Part shown: piece by piece, positions 45,276-51,947 of the stretch
Position numbering within the stretch: the first letter of the stretch is position 1
Layout: each line of letters begins with the position of its first letter
NCBI RefSeq assembly: GCF_000739775.1
Contig: NZ_BBJH01000059.1
Span: 1 to 51,947, forward strand
DNA length: 51,947 nt
Direction: 5' to 3'
Source: Paraburkholderia heleia NBRC 101817
Lineage (GTDB): Bacteria; Pseudomonadota; Gammaproteobacteria; Burkholderiales; Burkholderiaceae
The notes under the pieces: generated by a model
What the model saw: only the letters and a program-made list of their open reading frames with translations
Databases searched by the model: none
What the model was told of the DNA's origin: nothing
Position numbers and translations under genes: made by a program

Positions 45276-48047
45276 ATGCCAGAAACCACCCAGCAGACAC
45301 GCCGCGCGCGCAAACCGCGCACGCGCCGCGCCGGCGCCGTTGGTGGACTCGACGAAGGCTTTTACGCCGAACTGCTGCATATCGTCGGGTTGCGGGAGAG
45401 CGTTTCCGGCGTAAGGCGCACCGTCGCACGACTCGCGCCGCAAGAGCGCTTGCCCGGCGCTTTGATCGAACTCGCGCTGTCGCGCCTCGCCGCCGGCAAT
45501 GGCAATGGCAATGGCGAGAGTCAGAGCGAGCGGCCGGTGGCCGACTCCTTCGAACTCGCGCTTCGGCTTTGCATCGCATGGATCAGCCGCCTCGTTTTTC
45601 TCAAGGTGCTCGAAACGCGTTTGCTGACGCTTCATGACGGCGATTCGACCTACGCGTTCCTGAACGCACAGCGCATCGGCTCGTTCAGCGACCTCGACGC
45701 ATTGTGCGACGCTGTCTTCGGCGCCGGTGACGACACGCCACCGGCTCGCTTCGCTCACCTTCCCCGCTTCGACGGTACGCTTTTCGAGCCGCAAGACCTG
45801 GATCGAAGCCAGCTCGACATGCGCACGCTCGACGAGCGCGCCACGCTTGCGCTTTTCCCGGCGACCGTACTGCCTCATGCGAGCGGCGAGCGGCACGTGC
45901 TTGCGTATCTGCTCGATTTTCTCGCCGCCTTCGACTTCTGCGCCGGTCCGGTCACGCGAGAGCCAACTGCGGCGAACAGGCGCTGCCTCGACGCCTCGGC
46001 GCTCGGGCTTGTCTTCGAAAAGCTCAACGGCTACCGCGACGGCGCCTGGTACACGCCGGGTAGCGTCGCGATGCAGCTCGCGCGTCCCGCCATCAGACAA
46101 GCGGCGCTGAACCGCTTGCATCGCGCGAAGGGTTGGTGCTGCGCAAACATCGATCAGCTATCCGAAGTGATCGGCGAATCGACTGAAAACCGCGACGAAG
46201 CTCGCGCGATTCTGGACTCGCTGCGCATCTGCGATCCCGCCGTGGGCTCGGGGCATCTGCTCGTTTCGGCACTCAACGAGTTGCTGGCGCTGAAAGTGCG
46301 CCTCGGCTTGCTGGACACGCACGAGCGCGAAGCGCTTGGCGCTTGCCGCATCGACGTGACTGCGGACCGGCTTTGCGTCACGCACGCGAACGGCGAGCCG
46401 CTCACCCGCGAGCGCGATGGCGCGACCATCCGCAAGATCGAAGCGGCGCTCTTTCGCATCAAGCGGGACATCGTCGAGCACTCGCTTTTCGGTGTGGATA
46501 TTAATGCGGATTCGGTCGGCATGGCGCGCCTGCGGCTGTGGATCGAACTGCTCGAACACGCGGATTTCACCGCTGCGCTGCCGAACCTCGAGACCAACCT
46601 CAAAGCAGGCAATGCGACGCTCAGCCGTTTCGATTTCGATACGCCATTGCGCGACCAGGTTGAGCTAGTGGCGAACTACCGCGCGAGCGCGGCGAGACTG
46701 CGAACGGCAGCTACGCCCGCAGCAAGGCGCGCCGAAACCGTCCGGTTCGCACAACTGCGCGACGCATTGCACAATACCCTCCCGGCCAACCACGCCGAAA
46801 CGCCGCCCGAGGAAACCACGGCGTTCGAATGGCGTATCGAATTTGCAGATCTGCTCACTGACGAAGGCGATTTCGAGCACTTCGACGCCGTCATTGCAAA
46901 CCCGCCCTATATCGACTCCGAGCGCATGATCAACCAGGGCCAGCGCGCGCTGCGCGAGTGGCTGGCGCGACGCTGGCCGAGCGCAAGGGGCAACTGGGAC
47001 CTGTACATCGTGTTCATGGAGCTGGGCCTGGCGCTGCTGAAGCCGGGCGGCGCGATGGCGTATCTCACGCCGGACAAGTGGCTATCGAAGCCCTTCGGCA
47101 ATGCGTTGCGCGCACGGCATATCGGCAAGATCGAACGCATCGTCAGGCTCGGGCGCGACGTGTTCGAGCAGGCGCGTGTGGATTCGATCGTCACGCTCTT
47201 TCGCGAGTCCGGCACGCCCGCCATCGCGACCGCGCGCATCGACGGCGAGACGTTCACCGAGCTTGCGCAAACCGACAAAGGCACGCTCGAGTCGCCATGG
47301 CCGCTCGACGCATTGTTCTCGCCGCACGTCGCGTTCATGCAGCGGCTCGCCCGCGCGCACGCCACACTCGGTTCGCTGTTGCCCTGCGAGAACGCATGCG
47401 CGACGTCGGACGCCTACCGGCTCGCGCCGCTCGTCGAAGCGGCCGACGGCCGCTTCCGGCCGGACCACCACTACCGCGTGGTGAACACTGGCACGCTCGG
47501 ACGCTACGTCTCGCGCTGGGGCAGCAAGCCGATGACCTATCTCGGGCGACGCTACGAGGCGCCCGTGGTCGAACGCGAGCGCTTCGCGTCGGCTTTCGCG
47601 AACGGCTACCGCGCGAAAGCCAGGGCGAAAAAGGTGATCGTGAAAGGCCTCACACGACTCGACGCGACACTCGATCTCGCAGGCGACACGATCCCTGGCA
47701 AGACCACGTTGATCCTGCGCTCGGACGACGAGAACCTGCTGAAGTTCGCGGCGGCGTTGCTCAATTGCCCGCTCTCGGTGTTCCTGATCCGCGCGAAGTA
47801 CGGCGCGTCGAGCTACAACGGCGGCGTGGCGTTCACGACAGCGATGATCGACGCGTTGCCCGTGCCGGGCGGCGCCGTGGTGCGCAGCGAAGTCGCCGCA
47901 TGCGTGACCCGGTTGCTGCACGCCGGACAGTCCGGATGCGACGTGCCGGCAGTGGACGACATCGCGCGCGAGATCAATCGACGCCTCTACGCGGCATTTG
48001 GCTTGTCCCCCCAGGAGATCGACCTCGTGGAAGGCCGCGCCGGCTAG
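45276..48047 (+). CDS. Type IIG-like DNA N6-adenine methyltransferase, N-terminal nuclease missing
   Basis: A 923-residue protein like the methyltransferase and specificity part of Eco57I-type restriction-modification enzymes. Motif I is CDPAVGSGHLLVSALNE (Asp at about 320), motif II VDINADSVGMARLRLWIELL, and motif IV NPPY at 542-545; FEKLNGYRDGAWYTPG precedes motif I as in the family. The last third is a target-recognition-like region. From memory, close relatives of about 1,200-1,300 residues carry roughly 350 more residues at the N-terminus, including the nuclease; here the similarity starts at about residue 30 (GFYAELLHIVGL). No nuclease motif is seen, and only 244 bp separate it from the next gene. 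It probably methylates without cutting. A GGCAAT repeat codes for GNGNGNG. Confidence 0.82.
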   Translation: MPETTQQTRRARKPRTRRAGAVGGLDEGFYAELLHIVGLRESVSGVRRTVARLAPQERLPGALIELALSRLAAGNGNGNGESQSERPVADSFELALRLCIAWISRLVFLKVLETRLLTLHDGDSTYAFLNAQRIGSFSDLDALCDAVFGAGDDTPPARFAHLPRFDGTLFEPQDLDRSQLDMRTLDERATLALFPATVLPHASGERHVLAYLLDFLAAFDFCAGPVTREPTAANRRCLDASALGLVFEKLNGYRDGAWYTPGSVAMQLARPAIRQAALNRLHRAKGWCCANIDQLSEVIGESTENRDEARAILDSLRICDPAVGSGHLLVSALNELLALKVRLGLLDTHEREALGACRIDVTADRLCVTHANGEPLTRERDGATIRKIEAALFRIKRDIVEHSLFGVDINADSVGMARLRLWIELLEHADFTAALPNLETNLKAGNATLSRFDFDTPLRDQVELVANYRASAARLRTAATPAARRAETVRFAQLRDALHNTLPANHAETPPEETTAFEWRIEFADLLTDEGDFEHFDAVIANPPYIDSERMINQGQRALREWLARRWPSARGNWDLYIVFMELGLALLKPGGAMAYLTPDKWLSKPFGNALRARHIGKIERIVRLGRDVFEQARVDSIVTLFRESGTPAIATARIDGETFTELAQTDKGTLESPWPLDALFSPHVAFMQRLARAHATLGSLLPCENACATSDAYRLAPLVEAADGRFRPDHHYRVVNTGTLGRYVSRWGSKPMTYLGRRYEAPVVERERFASAFANGYRAKARAKKVIVKGLTRLDATLDLAGDTIPGKTTLILRSDDENLLKFAAALLNCPLSVFLIRAKYGASSYNGGVAFTTAMIDALPVPGGAVVRSEVAACVTRLLHAGQSGCDVPAVDDIAREINRRLYAAFGLSPQEIDLVEGRAG
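45494..45514 (+). repeat. Hexanucleotide repeat in the methyltransferase gene
   Basis: Three GGCAAT units followed by GGC, coding Gly-Asn repeats. The 6-bp unit keeps the reading frame on slippage, so it cannot switch the gene on and off. Confidence 0.85.
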
Positions 48048-48137
48048 ACGGCACGCGGGGCAAGCTGACCGCGCAGCGCGGCGACGGCGTCCCGGCAAGT
48101 CGGCTAGTCTTGCTCATCCTCGCGCAGGGCGGACATC

Positions 48138-49088
48138 ATGGAACGGCTTCGCTTCTTCAGTGCTTCCGACGAGAGCAGCGTGCTGACGCTATCGATCGCC
48201 ACGACGTTGCTGATCGCCCTCATCGGCATTCTGTTCGGCCTGGTCTCCGGCTCGTTTTCCATCGTGTTCGACGGCGTTTATTCGCTCGTCGACGCGAGCA
48301 TGAGTGCACTCGCCCTCGCCGTCGTGCGCCTGATCACCTCCTACGCGGTCAATGTGGACCTGCCGCGCAAATGGCGCGAGCGCTTCACCATGGGCTTCTG
48401 GCATCTCGAACCCATGGTGCTCGGCCTGAACAGCACGCTGCTCGTGGGCGTGGCCGTCTACGCGCTCATCAACGGCGTCACCAACCTGCTCTCCGGCGGC
48501 CACGAACTGCACTTCGGTCCTGCCCTCGTCTACGCCGTGCTCACCGTCAGCGCCTGCGTGGCGATGGCGGTGTTCGAATCGCGCGCGAACCGCCGGATCC
48601 ACTCGGATTTCGTGCGCCTCGATATCAAGTCGTGGATCATGTCCGCGGGGATCACCGCGGCGCTGCTGATCGCCTTCAGCATCGGTTACGCGATTCAGGG
48701 AACGGCTTGGGAGCACTTCACGCCCTACGTCGACCCGGCGGCGCTCGTCGCAGTCTGCGTCGTGATCATTCCGATTCCGCTCGCGGAAATTCGCCAGGCC
48801 CTGCTGGACGTGTTGCTCGTGACACCCGCGGATCTCAAGCAGCATGTCGATGCCGTCGCGAAACGCTTCGTCGAGCGCTATGCCTTCGAGTACTACCGCG
48901 CTTATGTCGCGAAAGTGGGCCGCTCCCGCGAAATCGAGCTGTATTTCGTCGTGCCGCCCGATATGCCGGCGAAGCGCATCGCCGAATGGGATGCGATCCG
49001 CGACGAAATTGGCCGGGCCATAGGCGGGGACGAATCGCATCGCTGGCTCACGATCATGTTCACGAGCGATCCGGAATGGGCGGAGTGA
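48138..49088 (+). CDS. Cation diffusion facilitator transporter
   Basis: A 316-residue CDF-family antiporter exporting divalent cations such as Zn, Fe or Mn. Six membrane helices are expected. The first metal-site helix reads SFSIVFDGVYSLVDASMSALAL (Asp pair), the loop HLEPMVLGLNSTLLVGV follows, and the second site is in RLDIKSWIMSAG with a conserved aspartate. The C-terminal cytoplasmic domain (about 215-316) carries AKVGRSREIELYFVVPPDM. Metal specificity cannot be told. It is the last gene before the lower-GC type VI islet, which abuts its stop codon. Confidence 0.88.
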   Translation: MERLRFFSASDESSVLTLSIATTLLIALIGILFGLVSGSFSIVFDGVYSLVDASMSALALAVVRLITSYAVNVDLPRKWRERFTMGFWHLEPMVLGLNSTLLVGVAVYALINGVTNLLSGGHELHFGPALVYAVLTVSACVAMAVFESRANRRIHSDFVRLDIKSWIMSAGITAALLIAFSIGYAIQGTAWEHFTPYVDPAALVAVCVVIIPIPLAEIRQALLDVLLVTPADLKQHVDAVAKRFVERYAFEYYRAYVAKVGRSREIELYFVVPPDMPAKRIAEWDAIRDEIGRAIGGDESHRWLTIMFTSDPEWAE

Positions 49089-49089
49089 G

Positions 49090-49207
49090 GGTTTTGGCGA
49101 TACCCGTTATAGTTGAAACGCTGCAACCGACCTTGAGGGTCTTGCAACACGAACATGCCGCCCGACGCGACTATCGAGACAAGGCCCATCCCGCCTCCAG
49201 CGCTCAT
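49090..49207 (-). pseudogene. Truncated gene remnant, type VI-associated hypothetical (5' end only)
   Basis: The minus-strand frame from ATG 49205-49207 reads about 38 sensible residues (GGGMGLVSIVASGGMFVLQD, then PQGRLQRFNYNGY) and then runs into antisense of the CDF gene. Gly-rich beginnings with a hydrophobic strand and a V-x-QDP-x-G-R-x-x-x-F-x-Y motif resemble small proteins often next to type VI effector genes in Burkholderiaceae; that is from memory and uncertain. It follows the DUF3592 gene by 35 bp on the same strand. I read it as a 5' fragment cut off at the islet boundary. Confidence 0.5.
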
Positions 49208-49242
49208 GTTGAAGGTTCAGGCGCTTTCCTTTCGCAGATGAA

Positions 49243-49635
49243 TCATTCCTGCGGCCCCCAACCTCCAGGTGCGATATTGCGTAGGCCGGCAATGATGAAG
49301 CACACAACCATCGCCAGCAGGACGAGCGTGCCGCCCCAAAGACTCCCGAATGTGTCGAGCTTCGCAGTGCGTTCTGGGTTTTCCCGGCTGTATCGAACGG
49401 TCACCTGGTCCCCAACGTTCCCGGAAATGTCGCCGTTCGCCTGGAACCGGACCTTGTTGCCGTCGACATCCGTGAAGACGACAACGGGGTGATGCGGGCC
49501 GATTGGTGTCGCGACCACCTCGCCAGGCGCAGTCTGAGTCGCGCCGATGAAGTCGAGTGTGCTGTAGACGGAATACGCGGTTGCCACCGAAAACGCAGCG
49601 CCCAATGCCAGTGCCAGATAGTTGAACTTGGGCAT
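49243..49635 (-). CDS. DUF3592 domain membrane protein
   Basis: A 130-residue protein with an N-terminal membrane helix (NYLALALGAAFSVATAYSVYS) and a C-terminal one (WGGTLVLLAMVVCFIIAGL). The extracytoplasmic middle has the DUF3592 pattern: VVFTDVDGNKVRFQAN, GDQVTVRYSRENPERTAKLD. Function unknown; such genes are frequent in type VI effector regions. Its ATG lies one base after the restored hcp stop (TAG-C-ATG), so it belongs to the hcp operon and would depend on hcp translation for coupling. Confidence 0.85.
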   Translation of the reverse strand: MPKFNYLALALGAAFSVATAYSVYSTLDFIGATQTAPGEVVATPIGPHHPVVVFTDVDGNKVRFQANGDISGNVGDQVTVRYSRENPERTAKLDTFGSLWGGTLVLLAMVVCFIIAGLRNIAPGGWGPQE

Positions 49636-49636
49636 G

Positions 49637-50108
49637 CTATCGGTCGAGGTTTTCTTTGATGTTGAACTGAGCCGTCACGAGCCCTTGGTCGATCCCAAGC
49701 TATTTTGGACTGTGTATTCATGTTTAACCTTGACGAAGGAGAGCGCCACATGCTCCCAATATTTCGTCCCCGCAGCGGTTGTCTCAACGCTGGTGATCAC
49801 AACGTCATTCATCGTGATCTTGAGAAAATCGAGCGGCAGGCTGCCCGCCTTACGCATTGTGAGAACGCATTTGGGGATGTGTCGACCGGTCAGGCAGTAG
49901 CGCATCAGGTTGGGACTGGCGCGATCAATCTGGCGGACGAATTCAAGATCGTTGATTGTGGCCTTGCTCGCTCCGCCGCCGGAACCCGACATCATTGACG
50001 ATTGCTGAGACATTTTCCAATGCCAGCTCGCGACATCAACCCACCGTTGTGAATCTCGTCCTGTGCCTCGCCAACAATGCCGTCAATCCTGATGAACATG
50101 TCCGACAT
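49637..50108 (-). pseudogene. hcp: hcp, type VI secretion tube protein, broken by two single-base frameshifts
   Basis: The full Hcp protein can be read only by shifting frame twice. Frame 1, from ATG 50106-50108, gives MSDMFIRIDGIVGEAQDEIH. At 50044-50045 one base is missing, and frame 2 continues WVDVASWHWKMSQQSS through FVRQIDRASPNLMRYCLTG and CVLTMRKAG to VKHEYTVQNSLGSTKGS. At about 49679 another base is missing, and the end VTAQFNIKENLDR with TAG at 49637-49639 is in a third frame. With both bases restored the product is about 157 residues, the normal Hcp length. An AGGTGA ribosome site precedes the ATG. Hcp hexamers form the tube and carry effectors. Either a pseudogene or two sequencing errors. 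Confidence 0.85.
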
Positions 50109-50577
50109 ACTCACCTCATCCGATCGTGTGGTAGATCGCTGAGTCTTCAGCAAACAAGCACGGGTGTCTATTGATCGCGCTCAAACATGATGATTTTTAA
50201 TCACTAACCTGGTTATTCGTTTTCGATGGCGTGTCTATCTAAAGCACGACTTTCTGCTTTGCCTGTAATGCGAGCAGTGCCGTTTGCTCGCCAGATCGTC
50301 GCGCACTTCGAGGTCGAGTTCGCACATATCGCCGTCGCCATCGTCGCCTGTGTTGCGCAGTTCGGTAAGCGACGACCGTTTGCCGATACGGTCACGGCAC
50401 GACGCGAAGGGTCCAGCCGATCGATTTTGCGTCTAGACAATAAATGCCAAATTTTCGGACTGGAAGCAATTGCCTTTCTTTGGCCGCGCCGGTAGACATA
50501 CCTCAAGTCTGACGATAGCAGCCCTGCGCACCACTGTGGGTTGTCTCCCAACAATCAATAAAGAAGGAAGATCCACG
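50109..50577. other. 469-bp region between hcp and the DUF3304 gene
   Basis: Divergent spacing region of lower GC. It should hold promoters for both sides. Open frames on each strand (50226-50495 plus, 50213-50554 minus) show no family I recognise. An AT-rich patch at about 50185-50220 is the likeliest promoter zone for hcp. It could also hold a decayed gene. Confidence 0.4.
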
Positions 50578-51096
50578 ATGCAGAAGGGCCTTTCTGCGTA
50601 TCTTTTCATCGCCGTCAGTTCGCCGATAGCATCCCGGCGTACCGCTGCACTCGCGGCTGGTGCAGTGATCGCGCTGTCCGCTTGCGGCCATACCTTGCCC
50701 GATGATCCCTTCGCCAGCGAAGACCAAGCGATGGCTATGGTGCCGATCAACCATACCGACCGCTACGCGGTAAGCATCTTCGTGGACAAATACTGGGCCG
50801 GGGATGTTGACGATCATTCAGGCGGGGGCAGAATCAACTGCTGCTATCCCGGCCTCAAGGACTGGCGTCAACCAGTTACGGTTCGATGGACGTGGGGCAG
50901 GGAAGAAGACCCGAAGACGAGGGCTGTAACCATGCCGGACGCACCGCACACGGTCGTTACGCATTTCCCCTCCGGTGGCCCACACGATGACCCGGACCCA
51001 AGAAAGGCTGATGCCTACGTCTGCGTAATTCTGCGCGACCTCAATACGGCGGAACTAACGTTTTCTCCTTCGGCATCTGGTTGCGCCGACAAATAA
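50578..51096 (+). CDS. DUF3304 lipoprotein, probable type VI immunity protein
   Basis: A 172-residue lipoprotein. The signal peptide (with ALAAGAVIALSACG) has its lipobox cysteine at 36, so the mature protein is anchored in the envelope. RYAVSIFVDKYWAGDVDDHSGGG and INCCYPGLKDWRQPVTVRW are DUF3304 hallmarks. Genes of this family commonly stand beside DUF2235 phospholipase effectors and act as their periplasmic immunity (Tli1) proteins. It is 18 bp before such a gene on the same strand. ATG 50578 has AGAAGGAAGA upstream and was preferred to the longer frame from 50470. Confidence 0.85.
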   Translation: MQKGLSAYLFIAVSSPIASRRTAALAAGAVIALSACGHTLPDDPFASEDQAMAMVPINHTDRYAVSIFVDKYWAGDVDDHSGGGRINCCYPGLKDWRQPVTVRWTWGREEDPKTRAVTMPDAPHTVVTHFPSGGPHDDPDPRKADAYVCVILRDLNTAELTFSPSASGCADK

Positions 51097-51114
51097 CCAA
51101 AAAGGAATCATTGC

Positions 51115-51947
51115 ATGATGACTGTACGCCAGGCGGGCGCGCCCGTTACGGACAAGAATCTTCGCAGTGCTGCGATGTTCGGTGGGATGAAAAAAATGCA
51201 GGAATTGTCTTCCCCTGCCAACAAGGCCGGCCCTATCTCGTTGAGAGACGCCAAATGCCGCTTGTATCCCAAACTCTCGTTTTTCTTCGATGGCACGGGC
51301 AACAATCTTGACATTGACGAGCCGCTACAGCGCCTGTCAAATGTCGCCAAGCTCTCCCGTGCAGCGGTTGACGATCCGAAGGGGCGCGGAGCTTCTGTGA
51401 TCTACATTCCAGGTGTGGGCACTCCGTTCAAGGTGCCCAAGCTCGTGGGTTATACCGACAAGCTCTCCGACGACAAGGGCGGAGCGCTTGGGCTTGGACT
51501 GGGGAGCGGCGGTGAGATGCGTCTCCAGTACGCGTTGGCCGAATTCTCGCGAACTCTTGAACTCGACTGGGGTTCAGCTTCCTGGCGGTGCATGCAGTTC
51601 ATCGATGTCTCGATCTTCGGCTTTTCGCGTGGCGCAACTGAGGCACGGGCGTTTGTGCGGAGGTTGATCGAAAAAAAGTGCCAACGCACGGACAGCGGCC
51701 TGATCTGGCAGGCCTCGAATGGGGAGCGCACGCCGGTACGAATCAGATTCATGGGACTGTTCGACACAGTGGCGTCGGTTGGCGGTCCAACGCTGCATCT
51801 CGACTGGGGCAGAGAACTGGCGATACCGACCGAAGTCGAACGCTGTGTGCATTTCGTTTCGGCGCACGAGGTGCGCGAAGCGTTTCCGCTGGATTCGGTC
51901 CGCGTAGGCCGCGACTATCCTGCCAACTGCGAGGAGGTCGTTTACCC
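51115..51947 (+). CDS. tle1: DUF2235 phospholipase effector (Tle1-type), 3' end outside the window
   Basis: The first 277 residues of an alpha/beta-hydrolase of the DUF2235 family, still open at the window end. KLSFFFDGTGNN at about 53-64 is the family opening; the nucleophile elbow GFSRG has Ser171 (169-173), and GLFDTVASVG holds the likely catalytic Asp217. The catalytic His should lie beyond the window. Tle1 proteins are antibacterial phospholipases A2 delivered by type VI secretion. AAGGA lies 8 bp before ATG 51115; ATG 51118 is the alternative. It follows the DUF3304 gene by 18 bp. The toxin-immunity reading rests on family knowledge and gene order. Confidence 0.88.
   Translation, partial: MMTVRQAGAPVTDKNLRSAAMFGGMKKMQELSSPANKAGPISLRDAKCRLYPKLSFFFDGTGNNLDIDEPLQRLSNVAKLSRAAVDDPKGRGASVIYIPGVGTPFKVPKLVGYTDKLSDDKGGALGLGLGSGGEMRLQYALAEFSRTLELDWGSASWRCMQFIDVSIFGFSRGATEARAFVRRLIEKKCQRTDSGLIWQASNGERTPVRIRFMGLFDTVASVGGPTLHLDWGRELAIPTEVERCVHFVSAHEVREAFPLDSVRVGRDYPANCEEVVY

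Noticed and set aside
45494..45514. Phase-variable methyltransferase through the GGCAAT repeat
   Set aside because: The unit is 6 bp and in frame, so slippage cannot turn expression off; only the Gly-Asn linker length would change.
46958..49492. 844-residue plus-strand open frame spanning the methyltransferase 3' end, the CDF gene and beyond
   Set aside because: Overlaps two recognised genes in another frame and is Arg-rich without domains.
50213..50554. 113-residue minus ORF and 89-residue plus ORF in the same place
   Set aside because: Neither shows recognisable motifs or a ribosome site; kept only as an unexplained region.

Overview
The window reads as a high-GC chromosome segment from a betaproteobacterium of the Burkholderiaceae, most likely Paraburkholderia, Caballeronia or Burkholderia. 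The basis is protein sequence style, the split phenylacetate cluster with PaaN, PaaR-like control, and the gene order mltA-apaG-rpe-gph-trpEGDC-ung. No 16S gene is present, so genus is an inference.

Layout. (1) 64-6727: phenylacetate catabolism. A crotonase gene on the minus strand faces away from paaN-thiolase-paaG-paaI-paaK; a PaaR-like palindrome lies between them. (2) 6811-14710: mltA, a small membrane ORF, apaG, rpe-gph, then trpEGDC. Between gph and trpE there is an unlisted 24-residue leader peptide with three Trp codons, followed by tandem hairpins and a T-run, i.e. a trp attenuator. (3) 14723-28655: housekeeping genes (CYTH phosphatase, ung, azoR, M61 peptidase, dsbC, ubiH-like, ychF, ettA, AsmA/DUF748-like, HAD hydrolase, pepP-like). 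(4) 29174-33794: hemA-prfA-prmC-grxD-ubiX, all plus strand. (5) 33945-43747: DODA-type dioxygenase, APC permease, cspA with a clear promoter, YegD-like Hsp70, nitroreductase, MFS transporter with divergent tetR and two matching operators, DUF1415 gene, a methyltransferase, and an unknown small gene. (6) 43883-49088: a second methyltransferase, a large type IIG-like DNA methyltransferase that lacks the nuclease end, and a CDF transporter. (7) 49090-51947 (end): a less GC-rich type VI secretion islet. It has an hcp gene broken by two single-base frameshifts, a DUF3592 gene, a truncated gene remnant abutting the CDF gene, and a DUF3304 lipoprotein followed by a DUF2235 (Tle1-type) phospholipase effector that runs off the window.

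How the parts work together. The paa genes activate phenylacetate to its CoA ester (PaaK), rearrange the ring epoxide (PaaG), oxidise the opened chain (PaaN), thiolyse it (PaaJ/PcaF) and rescue dead-end CoA esters (PaaI); the PaaABCDE oxygenase is not here. trpEGDC convert chorismate to indole-glycerol phosphate under apparent Trp-sensing attenuation. hemA-prfA-prmC couple haem synthesis with release-factor function, since PrmC methylates the GGQ of PrfA. The terminal islet carries an effector-immunity pair but no secretion apparatus within the window.

Most noteworthy: the trp leader, the doubly frameshifted hcp and the truncated gene beside it, the nuclease-less type IIG methyltransferase, the TetR operators placed exactly in the MFS promoter, and two genes (ubiH-like and DUF1415) whose -10 boxes lie 6 bp before an ATG without a ribosome site, suggesting leaderless mRNAs.
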